This document shows positions 7,990 through 15,337 of a DNA stretch of 18,725 nucleotides, one piece after another. This DNA is from CAUZFZ01 sp963579025 (GTDB taxonomy: Bacteria > Planctomycetota > Planctomycetia > Planctomycetales > Planctomycetaceae). The notes under the pieces are model-generated. The model did no database searches and was not told the origin of the DNA. It saw nothing but the letters and a program-made list of their open reading frames with translations. Position numbers and translations under genes: made by a program. The stretch's first letter is position 1; every line of letters starts with the position of its first letter. Location of the stretch: positions 1 to 18,725 of the forward strand of contig CAUZFZ010000187.1 of assembly GCA_963579025.1 (NCBI GenBank). The letters are read 5' to 3'.

Positions 7990-9252
7990 ATGTCCCGGTT
8001 CGTATTACGTCGATCTGTCGGACTCATAGCCGCGATGACGGTCGTCGTGACGTGTGTGGTGCTATGGCCCGTCATCCGCGTCGAATGGCTGGTTCGACAG
8101 GCACGGCACGAGTTGCTGCAGCGCCGTATCGCCGAGGCCATTGATCTGCTGACGATCGCAGAGGGATTACGGCCCCAGGACGCTCGGGTTCAGTTCCTGC
8201 TGGCCCGTAGTTGTCGCTATGCCGGCGACGGGCAGCGGGCGGCGAAATGTTTGCAGGCAGCCAGAACACTCGGTTTTGCACCACAGCGAGTCGAAACCGA
8301 GCGACTGTTGCTGCTGGCTCAAGCCGGTCGCATGCGCGAGGCCGAACAGGAATTGCCGCGTCTGCTGGTTGCTCCTGGCGCAGACGGACGCGAGATTTGT
8401 GCGGCCTTCTCAAGCGGGTTCTTTCTGACGTACCGGTTTCACGATGCGCTGCGTCTGCTGGACGCCTGGCAGTCAGACTATCCGGACGATTCGGATCCCC
8501 GCGTGTTTCGTGGCATCTACTGGCAGCACATGATGCGCTGGCCGGAGTCCGCGGATGAATACCGGGCAGCGCTGCGATTGGCTCCGGAAAGGCACGATGT
8601 GCGGATTCGGCTGGCCGCTGTGCTGGTCAGCCTGCATGAATACGATGAGGCGTTGCGATCGTATCGACAGGTACTGGCGGACACGCCCGAGTCATCGGAG
8701 GCAATGCGCGGCCTGGGCAATTGCCTTCTGGCCACGGGGCAGCACACGGAAGCAGCCGACGTGTTCAGCAAACTGCTGAAACGTTCGCCGGATGATTTCG
8801 AAGCACTCCTGGGAATGGGCCGCGTGCATCTGGAGCGAGGGGACGCATCGACTGCCCTGCCGCTCCTGGAAAAAGCCGTTCAGATACGCAGCTGGTATCC
8901 AGCGGCGCGATTCGCTTTGGCCCAGGCACTGCAGGAACTGGGAGATGACCGGGCGGCCGAGCACTTTCAGTATTATGACCGGTTTCAGCAGGCGCAACTG
9001 GCGCTTGGCCGGAAGTTGGCTACACTACAGGAAGAGCCCAATGACACGGCGCTGAGATTCGACATCGGTACAACAATTCTTGAGTACGGTGACCCGGCCG
9101 AAGCCATTCCCTGGATTCAGAGTGTGCTCGACCAACAGCCCGAGCATGTCGGTGCTCATCGGGAACTGGCAGCCCATTTCCAGCGGATCGGCAACTTGGA
9201 ACTGGCCCGGTTTCACGCCGATCATGCGCCGCCGGATGATACTCAGGAATGA
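7990..9252 (+). CDS. Membrane-anchored TPR protein
   Basis: A protein of 420 aa from the ATG at 7990. The frame is open from 7810, but the ATG puts a basic M-S-R-F-V-L-R-R directly before the single transmembrane segment (about residues 9-28). No strong Shine-Dalgarno sequence precedes it. The rest is helical with TPR units; clear ones include R-V-F-R-G-I-Y-W-Q-H-M-M-R-W-P-E-S-A, A-M-R-G-L-G-N-C-L-L-A-T-G-Q, A-L-L-G-M-G-R-V-H-L-E-R-G and H-R-E-L-A-A-H-F-Q-R-I-G. It is similar in plan to the TPR protein at 3274-4560 (anchor plus TPR array). It converges with the FG-GAP/UnbV gene on the other strand, 43 bases apart. The likely role is a protein-interaction scaffold outside the cytoplasm; partners are unknown. 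Confidence 0.9.
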   Translation: MSRFVLRRSVGLIAAMTVVVTCVVLWPVIRVEWLVRQARHELLQRRIAEAIDLLTIAEGLRPQDARVQFLLARSCRYAGDGQRAAKCLQAARTLGFAPQRVETERLLLLAQAGRMREAEQELPRLLVAPGADGREICAAFSSGFFLTYRFHDALRLLDAWQSDYPDDSDPRVFRGIYWQHMMRWPESADEYRAALRLAPERHDVRIRLAAVLVSLHEYDEALRSYRQVLADTPESSEAMRGLGNCLLATGQHTEAADVFSKLLKRSPDDFEALLGMGRVHLERGDASTALPLLEKAVQIRSWYPAARFALAQALQELGDDRAAEHFQYYDRFQQAQLALGRKLATLQEEPNDTALRFDIGTTILEYGDPAEAIPWIQSVLDQQPEHVGAHRELAAHFQRIGNLELARFHADHAPPDDTQE

Positions 9253-9295
9253 ACCGCGGACATGGTCACGCCTCCCGCGACTCTGACGAGTTTCG

Positions 9296-9940
9296 TCATG
9301 GACCGGCTGGCTCGATGAATTCCAATGAGTCGCGATCTTCATGAACCCGCACAAGAGTCCCGGCCGCAACCGATTCGAACACCTGTCGTGTGCCGGAAGG
9401 CCAATCGATCAACAATTGATCGCACTGATCCGCGTCACCGATTCCGATCAGGACTTCGCAGGGTCCCTGTCCGGCAAAGCCTCCCTCGGGGAAGAGGTCG
9501 CGCACAATGCGGCGGCCTGCGACCACGGCAGTAATCCGTGCACCGATGCCGGAGCGTTGGCTGTCCGCTCCTTTGAGCACGATGGCGATCCCGCGTCCCG
9601 CTTGTTCAAAACGGTTGCGGAACAGCCGCAATGGCCCGCCTCCAACGGACGCGACCAGCAGATCCAAGCGCCCGTCTCGATTGAAGTCTGCTGCGATGGC
9701 CGTGCGTGAATCGGCGTCGATTTCCGCGCCCGAAGCAAACGACACATTCGCAAACTCGCCACCGCCCGTATTCAGGAACAGAGCGTTCCGCTCCCAGGCA
9801 CTGAGGTTGTGCCCCGACTGTGGCATTCGAAAGGCATTCGGGACCCAGAATTCACCCGCATCGCGGTCCACCTCACCAAGTTCCGGCAACTGACAATTGC
9901 GATCCAGCGGCCGTGACACGACGGCCCTCCACAAGCACGT
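9296..9940 (-). CDS. Downstream part of interrupted FG-GAP gene: last blade and ASPIC/UnbV domain
   Basis: This open frame is in the same frame as the gene at 9941-11731 and is separated from it by a single TGA codon. It continues the protein without loss: T-C-L-W-R, then a final FG-GAP motif DFNRDGRLD, then an ASPIC/UnbV-type C-terminal domain with G-I-G-A-R-I-T, G-F-A-G-Q-G-P-C-E-V-L-I-G-I-G and D-W-P-S-G-T. It ends at TGA (9296-9298). If translated separately it would have to start at a weak TTG (9932-9934) with no Shine-Dalgarno sequence and no signal peptide, so a stand-alone product is unlikely. It is either expressed by reading through the TGA or is the dead 3' part of a recently broken gene. 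Confidence 0.75.
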   Translation of the reverse strand, partial: TCLWRAVVSRPLDRNCQLPELGEVDRDAGEFWVPNAFRMPQSGHNLSAWERNALFLNTGGGEFANVSFASGAEIDADSRTAIAADFNRDGRLDLLVASVGGGPLRLFRNRFEQAGRGIAIVLKGADSQRSGIGARITAVVAGRRIVRDLFPEGGFAGQGPCEVLIGIGDADQCDQLLIDWPSGTRQVFESVAAGTLVRVHEDRDSLEFIEPAGP

Positions 9941-9943
9941 TCA
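9897..9943 (-). promoter_or_regulatory. In-frame TGA with downstream stem-loop (candidate recoding site)
   Basis: The TGA is at 9941-9943. On the minus strand, 14 bases later, GGCCGT pairs perfectly with ACGGCC (9921-9926 with 9909-9914) around the six-base loop CGTGTC, which contains GU. A possible lower stem, UUGUG with CGCAA (9930-9934 with 9897-9901, one G-U pair), encloses it. Position and layout resemble bacterial SECIS elements, which lie directly after a selenocysteine UGA and carry a GU in the apical loop. A cysteine codon follows two codons after the TGA (U-T-C). The recoding function is inference only. Confidence 0.35.
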
Positions 9944-11731
9944 GCCATCCGGCTTGTCACGGTGGAAACTCATGAACCCACAGGTTGCATACAGATCGAG
10001 CTGGCCATCCAGATCGAAGTCGGCGATTGCGGGACCGTACGCCCATCCGACCTCGTTCACGCCTGCGTCGGATCCGACCTCGCGATACTCGGGCAAACCA
10101 TTTCGTTCGACGCCGGTGCTCAGATACAAACGATTGCCCGCACACGAGCCAACAATCTGTTCGTGAATACCGGCGGGATAATCCGCCGAACAAACGTTCG
10201 CGATGATCCGCCGCCCCATTTTTGAATACATGTTCGCGACGTAAATGTCCGGGATACCGTCACCGTTCAGATCGCCGGTCGACACACCCATGCTTGTGGC
10301 ATAGTCACTGGTCCCGCTTTCGTTCGACACGTCGCGAAACGTGCCGTCGCCCCGATTGAGCAGTAACACATTCGGTCCGAAATCATTGGCGAGATACAGG
10401 TCGGGATACGCATCCGCATTCCACCTCAGCCAGGACGCGGAGAATGTGTGATGTCGCCCTCCGCCAGCCTGTGCGGTGTCGGTGACGTCCACGAATCGCC
10501 CGCCGCCCAGATTTCGCCACAGTCGGTTCTCTACCCCGGACTCATCGTCTCCGACCCACGATCCCGGACCCGATGCCCGCTGGATTGGTGAAATCTGGTA
10601 GGCCACATACAGGTCAGACAGTCCGTCCAGGTCGAAGTCCGCAACTGCGGCGCCCATTGGCATGTGATCGATCACCAGGCCGGAATCCCGTGTGACATCA
10701 ACGAAGGCGTTACCCGCTTCGTTGTGGTACAGACGATCGCCAAGCAGCAGGTCGGGCCAGCCGTCGTTGTCGAAGTCGATCCATGCCGCCAGAGACGTCA
10801 GCCGATCCGGCGCCATCGCCCAGCGACGCAGTTTGAGCCGTTCCGTCACGTTTTCGAACGACTGGCCGGCAGCCGATTGCAGCAGAAGTGGATGTCCTTC
10901 CTGCGTTGCCACTGCGATGTCGAGAAAACCGTCGTGGTTGAAATCCTCGACCGCGACTTGAAAACGGTACTCCTCGCGCTGTTCGACCGGCAGGTCCCAG
11001 TTGTCGAGGATCGGCATCTGATCCAGACCCACGGCGCGCGTGATCTCCTCAAAGACCGGCGCGGACGCGCCTCGCCACACAGCAGATGCCACCCGCCAGA
11101 CGCTGATGACCGGTTCGCTCGTCAGCGCTGCATCGTCTCCCACCCGGCACACCACACGCTGCTGCGACCGGAATTGCCGGGGACCTCCTGAGCGGTCGGT
11201 TCCGTCAAGCGTCAGGAGCAGTTGCACTTCCCAGTCGTGGGTTGCTGTCTTGTCTTCGCCAGCCCGAATGCTCAGTACGCGAAACGTGCTGCGATCGACT
11301 TTTTCAAACTCAGTCACGACGTCCAGAAGCCAGGCGATCAGCCCGTCACTGTCCGTTTCCTGAGACAGTTTCCGCGTACAGTGTTTCTCCTGCAGGCCCG
11401 CATGAGTGCGAATTTCGCCGGCCGTCAGGTCCACAAGCTCTACCGCACAGGTATCCAGCAGAAATTCCCTCAACCGCTCCGCATCGGATTTCTCCAACGC
11501 CTCGCGAAACGCGCGTCCGACGTGGCGTTCGATCAGAAACGTGATGTGTTCCTGATTCCAGATCCGTTTCTGGATCGCGGGATCGAGCTCCACATCTGGC
11601 GTCGGCGCGGCGCCTGAACTGGAATCCCGCGCCGGTATCACCGGATCGATGGGCAGATTGTCCGGGCGCATCAGCCACACACACACTGCAACGGCCAGAA
11701 CGACAACAATTGCAACGCCCACTCGCGGCAT
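9941..11731 (-). CDS. CRTAC1-like FG-GAP protein, N-terminal part (interrupted by in-frame TGA)
   Basis: 596 codons from the ATG at 11729-11731 to the TGA at 9941-9943. A transmembrane or signal anchor covers about residues 4-21. Residues of about 45-200 are alpha/beta and look like an NTF2/SnoaL-like fold (helical start, beta-rich second half); this is tentative. From about 215 on there is an FG-GAP/VCBS beta-propeller with motifs DFNHDGFLD, DFDNDGWPD, DFDLDGLSD, a degenerate one (N-A-D-A-Y-P-D), DLNGDGIPD and DFDLDGQLD. That makes six blades; the seventh and the UnbV domain lie beyond the TGA. The total would be 811 aa with codon 597 as UGA. The gene at 11859-13625 is an uninterrupted paralog with seven motifs. 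The two genes diverge from a shared 127-base region. The propeller is expected outside the cytoplasm, binding calcium; its ligand is unknown. Confidence 0.88.
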   Translation of the reverse strand: MPRVGVAIVVVLAVAVCVWLMRPDNLPIDPVIPARDSSSGAAPTPDVELDPAIQKRIWNQEHITFLIERHVGRAFREALEKSDAERLREFLLDTCAVELVDLTAGEIRTHAGLQEKHCTRKLSQETDSDGLIAWLLDVVTEFEKVDRSTFRVLSIRAGEDKTATHDWEVQLLLTLDGTDRSGGPRQFRSQQRVVCRVGDDAALTSEPVISVWRVASAVWRGASAPVFEEITRAVGLDQMPILDNWDLPVEQREEYRFQVAVEDFNHDGFLDIAVATQEGHPLLLQSAAGQSFENVTERLKLRRWAMAPDRLTSLAAWIDFDNDGWPDLLLGDRLYHNEAGNAFVDVTRDSGLVIDHMPMGAAVADFDLDGLSDLYVAYQISPIQRASGPGSWVGDDESGVENRLWRNLGGGRFVDVTDTAQAGGGRHHTFSASWLRWNADAYPDLYLANDFGPNVLLLNRGDGTFRDVSNESGTSDYATSMGVSTGDLNGDGIPDIYVANMYSKMGRRIIANVCSADYPAGIHEQIVGSCAGNRLYLSTGVERNGLPEYREVGSDAGVNEVGWAYGPAIADFDLDGQLDLYATCGFMSFHRDKPDG

Positions 11732-11858
11732 GAACCTGACCTTGCGTCGCTTTTGGAATGACGGGTGGCTGCTATCCAGGATACCGTAGGCAGCAGACTT
11801 TGAGCTGTGCGGGATTGACCATCATCTTGCACAAGCCGTCCTGATCCTGTCAAAGGGC
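11732..11858. promoter_or_regulatory. Shared divergent promoter region with a small palindrome
   Basis: These 127 bases separate two divergent FG-GAP genes and must hold their promoters unless transcription enters from further away. TATCC-A-GGATA (11773-11783) is a perfect 5-bp palindrome around one base, and GCTGC/GCAGC (11768-11772 and 11790-11794) flank it. It could be an operator for both genes. I see no convincing -35/-10 pair. Confidence 0.3.
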
Positions 11859-13625
11859 ATGATGTCAGCCTGCCATCTCCAACACCGAGTCTGCAGCGTT
11901 AGTAATGCCATCGGGGTCACATGCCTGGCTGTGATCGCGGTGTTGATGTTGCCCGGATGCGATGACACGCCCGATGTGCCACCTGTTCCCGACACGACCG
12001 ATCAGCCAGCAGTCACATCGGTTGCAGACGTCGTGCAGACCGCCATTCGTTTTCGCGACCGTTCCACAAATGCCGGCGTGGACTTCACGTATCGTAACGG
12101 TGAGGAGTCCGATCGGTTTTCCATTGTCGAGTCGCTCGGCGGCGGACCCGCGACGCTCGACTATGACGCCGACGGCCACGAAGACCTTTTCCTGCCGGGT
12201 GGCGGTGAATTCTCCGAGGACAGCCTGAAAGGTCATCGCAGCGGCCTGTATCGGAATCACGGTGGCTGGCAGTTTTCAGACGCCGGTGACGACGCCGGTG
12301 TCAGTGAGCCGCGGCATTACAGTCATGGGACTGCCGTCGGAGATTTCGATCAGGATGGATTCCCGGATGTGCTCGTAACCGGCTACGGCGGATTGACGCT
12401 GTGGGGCAACAACGGCGACGGGACGTTTTCCGACCTGACCGGCGAAACCGGACTGCAAGATTCTGCCTGGAGCAGTTCAGCCGCCTGGGGAGATTTAACC
12501 GGCGACGGTTTTCTCGATCTCTACGTTTGCCATTACGTGAACTGGTCATTTGAAAACGACCCCATCTGCCGGCAGGAGAATCCGGCCGGTCGAGATATCT
12601 GCCCGCCGTCAGAATTCTCCGGGCTCCCCGATTCGCTTTATGTCAGCGACGGAGCCGGCGGATTTCAGGACGCGGCCAAAGCGGCCGGGCTGCGAGCCGA
12701 TGAACACGCGATGGGGCTGGGCGTCCTGCTGGCGGACATCGATCAAGACCGTGATCTGGACATCTACGTCGCCAATGACACCAGACCAAATCACCTCTAC
12801 ATCAACGACGGTCGTGGCATCTTCTCGGAAACCGGGCTGACCAGTGGCACAGCCTATGGTGACGACGGTATGGCCAACGGCAGCATGGGCGTCGATCTGG
12901 GCGACTTCAATCAGGATGGGTTGCTGGATCTGTGGGTCGCCAATTTCGAACGTGAGAGTTTCGCCCTCTATAGCAATCGCGGCGATAACTTCTTTCAGCA
13001 GATCAGCCAGGCCGTGGGGATCACTGCGGCGGGCGGACTGTATGTCGGTTGGGGCACAGCGGTCTTCGACATGGACATGGACGGCGATGAAGACGTCTTC
13101 GTCAGCAACGGCCACGTCGAACGATACCCCGACAATGCCCCACTGAGACAGACTCCTCTGGTCTTCGAAAGCGAGCACGGAACGTGGTTTAAGAACGTGG
13201 CCGCCAGTGCCGGCAAGTACACGGAACAGGTCCACAACGGCCGGGGACTGGCGACGGGCGACTTCGATCAGGATGGAGACCTGGACCTGGCTCTACTGCA
13301 CTGCAACGAGCGCATCTCACTGCTGTCGAATGAGACTTCGCCAGCGGGACACTGGTTACAGATTCGGCTGATTGGCAGGCACAGTGCACGTGATGGGGTG
13401 GGAGCGACGGTCACTGCGACGACCAGCTCAGGTTCACAACTGCGACAACGACGGGGTGGAGGCAGTTATGCCTCGTCCTGCACACCGCGGCTGTTGTTTG
13501 GACTGGGAACTGCTGTGCGAGTCGATCTGAAAATCGACTGGCCGTCCGGAATCACTCAATCCATCGCGGACGTGCCCGCGGGACAGTTGCTCACAATCAT
13601 TGAGCCCGCACAAAGCTCCCAGTGA
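11859..13625 (+). CDS. CRTAC1-like FG-GAP/ASPIC-UnbV lipoprotein
   Basis: A protein of 588 aa from ATG-ATG at 11859; AAAGGG directly upstream would serve the second ATG (11862) better. The N-terminus is a lipoprotein signal with L-P-G-C34, so Cys34 is the likely lipidation site, followed by an Asp/Pro/Thr-rich linker. The core (about 60-500) is an FG-GAP beta-propeller with seven calcium-type motifs: DYDADGHED, DFDQDGFPD, DLTGDGFLD, DIDQDRDLD (Gly replaced by Arg), DFNQDGLLD, DMDMDGDED and DFDQDGDLD. The C-terminus is an ASPIC/UnbV domain (H-W-L-Q-I-R-L-I-G, D-G-V-G-A-T-V, L-L-F-G-L-G, D-W-P-S-G). The end of a convergent PQQ gene lies 36 bases away. Function is unknown; a surface-tethered calcium-dependent propeller is the best description. 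It serves as an intact reference for the interrupted neighbour. Confidence 0.93.
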   Translation: MMSACHLQHRVCSVSNAIGVTCLAVIAVLMLPGCDDTPDVPPVPDTTDQPAVTSVADVVQTAIRFRDRSTNAGVDFTYRNGEESDRFSIVESLGGGPATLDYDADGHEDLFLPGGGEFSEDSLKGHRSGLYRNHGGWQFSDAGDDAGVSEPRHYSHGTAVGDFDQDGFPDVLVTGYGGLTLWGNNGDGTFSDLTGETGLQDSAWSSSAAWGDLTGDGFLDLYVCHYVNWSFENDPICRQENPAGRDICPPSEFSGLPDSLYVSDGAGGFQDAAKAAGLRADEHAMGLGVLLADIDQDRDLDIYVANDTRPNHLYINDGRGIFSETGLTSGTAYGDDGMANGSMGVDLGDFNQDGLLDLWVANFERESFALYSNRGDNFFQQISQAVGITAAGGLYVGWGTAVFDMDMDGDEDVFVSNGHVERYPDNAPLRQTPLVFESEHGTWFKNVAASAGKYTEQVHNGRGLATGDFDQDGDLDLALLHCNERISLLSNETSPAGHWLQIRLIGRHSARDGVGATVTATTSSGSQLRQRRGGGSYASSCTPRLLFGLGTAVRVDLKIDWPSGITQSIADVPAGQLLTIIEPAQSSQ

Positions 13626-13661
13626 TTCAGAGAGGGCATCCGACCGCTGTCGCATCGTGCG

Positions 13662-14957
13662 TCACTGGCCGTCGGCGGCCAGGCTGACGCGGATCAGTTC
13701 TCCGTCGTTGCGAGCGAAGACGCTCTTCATGGCAAAGGCCGGGTGAGACCAGATCGTCAGGCGTCGCTGCACAGGCCGAGTCGGCTTGATCAGCTTTGAT
13801 CTGCTGACCTCCTCGTAACCGTTCGGCGTCAAATTCGCGATGATCAGGTCGCCCTGTTCGTTGTGGATGAAGAAGCGGTCTTCGTGTCGAATCAGGAAAG
13901 CGTTCCACCAGCGGCCGAGACCAGTTGCCTCGGCTGTTTCCCACACTCGCTCACCGTTGGAGGCGTCCAGACAACGGAGCTGGCCGTAGCTGCAGACCGA
14001 GTAAATGTGCGTGCCGTCAAACCACGGGATGCACATGATGGGATGCACTCCATCCGTCTCACGTTCGCTGTCACTCTTACCGGACCATGCGATACGTGCG
14101 CTAAGGCCGTCTTCGGCGACTTCGATCATTCGCGGACCGTTATAGAAACTCGCCACGAACAGGCGGTTTCCGACTCGACGCGGAGTCGCAATCGACAGTC
14201 CGGCGCGCACGCGACAGGGGACCTCCCACAGCACGCTTCCATCCTTCGGATCAACCGAGGAAACGGCTTCGGGATGCCAGACGATGAGCTGTCGTTTGCC
14301 TCCGAACTCGAAGATCACTGGCGGGGCGTAGCCGATTGTGGGGCTGTTCAGGGACCGCCAGAGTTCGCGGCCGGTCGTCTTGTCGAAACTGACAACCAGC
14401 GCGTCGTTTCCGCCGACGAGTGTGATGAGCTGGTCTCCATCAACCAGTGGAGAGGCCACCATCCCCCACGTCGGCAGTCTGGTGCCAAAGTCGTCCACAA
14501 AATTCTTCTGCCAGACGATGTCGCCGGATTCGATGTCGAGACACAACATGTGTCCGAGGGCACCGACTGTGTAAACGCGTCCCGAATCAATCACCGGTGT
14601 GCAGCGGGGACCTGCCGGATAGCTGACGGTGTAGACGACCGGATACTCAACCACCCAGATCTGCTTACCGGTTTCTGCGTCGAAACACAGGACCCGTTCC
14701 GTCTGCCGCCTTGGCCCGTCGTCCACTCGGTCCATGAGATACACGCGACCGTCGGCCACAGCCGGACCTCCATAGCCGTCACCAATTTCAGCCGTCCAGA
14801 CACGTGGCAGCTCGGGGCCGGGCAGTTCCGAGACAATACCCGTCTCTCGCCAGACGAGATCACGCTGGACTCCGCCCCACTGTGGCCAGTCTTCAGCGAG
14901 TGATGCTGACGTAATCAGCAGAAGCAACATGGAGAGGGTTGCAGGTCGCCTGTGCAT
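13662..14957 (-). CDS. Secreted PQQ-like (BamB-like) beta-propeller protein
   Basis: A protein of 431 aa from the ATG at 14955-14957, chosen because AAGGA lies seven bases upstream and a signal peptide (about residues 1-21, ending S-L-A before E-D-W) follows at once. The frame is open to 15134, but that extension runs through an inverted repeat and is not coding. The mature protein begins E-D-W-P-Q-W-G-G, the usual opening of planctomycetal and verrucomicrobial PQQ-repeat proteins. Repeats of the form G-x-V-Y-x-x-D, with L-C-L-D-I-E-S-G-D-I-V-W, C-F-D-A-E-T-G-K and C-L-D-A-S-N-G-E-R-V-W, show PQQ-type propeller blades. These proteins usually lack a known enzyme activity; BamB-like assembly or ligand binding is possible. 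It converges with the FG-GAP lipoprotein gene and diverges from the receiver gene. Confidence 0.92.
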   Translation of the reverse strand: MHRRPATLSMLLLLITSASLAEDWPQWGGVQRDLVWRETGIVSELPGPELPRVWTAEIGDGYGGPAVADGRVYLMDRVDDGPRRQTERVLCFDAETGKQIWVVEYPVVYTVSYPAGPRCTPVIDSGRVYTVGALGHMLCLDIESGDIVWQKNFVDDFGTRLPTWGMVASPLVDGDQLITLVGGNDALVVSFDKTTGRELWRSLNSPTIGYAPPVIFEFGGKRQLIVWHPEAVSSVDPKDGSVLWEVPCRVRAGLSIATPRRVGNRLFVASFYNGPRMIEVAEDGLSARIAWSGKSDSERETDGVHPIMCIPWFDGTHIYSVCSYGQLRCLDASNGERVWETAEATGLGRWWNAFLIRHEDRFFIHNEQGDLIIANLTPNGYEEVSRSKLIKPTRPVQRRLTIWSHPAFAMKSVFARNDGELIRVSLAADGQ

Positions 14958-14964
14958 CAATGAG

Positions 14965-14969
14965 TCCTT
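14965..14969 (-). promoter_or_regulatory. Ribosome binding site of the PQQ-repeat gene
   Basis: AAGGA on the minus strand, seven bases before the ATG at 14955-14957. It supports this start over the longer open frame. Confidence 0.7.
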
Positions 14970-15068
14970 TGCGATTCGCGTCATGTCGTGCGACTGGTGC
15001 GGTTGCCGGCTGGATTCGCATGCCGTCGGCTTGCGGTGAACCGACGCTGCCTGAGGCCGACAACCAAA

Positions 15069-15161
15069 CCCCACCGACCCTGTGTCGGTGGATCCATGAT
15101 CGGCAGCTACGGCGCCGTTGTAGCTGCCGGTCATGTTTCCACGGACGCGGGGTCGGTGGGG
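15069..15161. repeat. Long imperfect fold-back (inverted repeat), 93 bp
   Basis: Arms of 42 bases (15069-15110 and 15120-15161) match at 36 positions and flank a 9-base centre that starts with the palindrome GGCGCC. Both arms begin, from the outside, with CCCCACCGACCC. Three of the six mismatches are T-G in the plus-strand sense, so plus-strand RNA would form G-U pairs there and be more stable than minus-strand RNA. It may be a small miniature-transposon-like element or a structured leader. Confidence 0.8.
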
Positions 15162-15200
15162 GGGGAGTTCGTAAATGCGCGCAGGCGAACAACGAATCGA

Positions 15201-15224
15201 CGACTAGTAGTACGATCGTAGTCG
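15201..15224. repeat. Short inverted repeat with palindromic core
   Basis: CGACTA (15201-15206) and TAGTCG (15219-15224) are inverted copies, and the perfect 10-bp palindrome TACGATCGTA occupies 15211-15220. It could be a dimeric regulator site upstream of the receiver gene. Confidence 0.4.
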
Positions 15225-15250
15225 CTGGCGGGCGGGATGACCTCTGTTCG

Positions 15251-15275
15251 CCCGACGGGCTCCGCCCCGTGCGGG
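15251..15275. repeat. GC-rich hairpin in the leader of the receiver gene
   Basis: CCCG-A-CGGG (15251-15259) pairs with CCCG-TG-CGGG (15266-15275) around a six-base loop with one bulged base. It lies 62 bases before the receiver start codon. It lacks a T tract, so it is not a complete intrinsic terminator. Confidence 0.45.
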
Positions 15276-15337
15276 TCTTGAGAACCTGATCGGACCGACC
15301 TACGATGGCGAGCCCTGCGACTAAACCAGGAAACCAC

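Larger units (their letters stand above)
14958..15337. other. Intergenic region with three inverted repeats
   Basis: A 380-base gene-free stretch between the divergent PQQ and receiver genes. It holds the ribosome site of each, a long fold-back repeat (15069-15161), a short palindromic element (15201-15224) and a GC-rich hairpin (15251-15275). A run of nine G follows the outer part of the fold-back (15157-15165). I see no protein-like frame and no tRNA. Promoters for both flanking genes must lie here, but I cannot place them. Confidence 0.5.

Noticed and set aside
9932..9943. Frameshift as the cause of the split FG-GAP gene
   Set aside because: Both parts are in the same frame; only one TGA codon separates them, so no indel is needed.
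12609..13235. 208-aa minus-strand open frame opposite the FG-GAP lipoprotein gene
   Set aside because: Mirror of the repeated Asp/Gly codons of the calcium motifs; its Val/Ile/Asp bias is explained by the complementary strand.
13863..14903. 346-aa plus-strand open frame opposite the PQQ gene
   Set aside because: Antisense shadow of a clear PQQ-repeat protein in GC-rich DNA; no domain-like pattern and no ribosome site.
14958..15134. N-terminal extension of the PQQ gene to 15134
   Set aside because: It crosses the fold-back repeat; the ATG at 14957 has a ribosome site and a signal peptide directly behind it.
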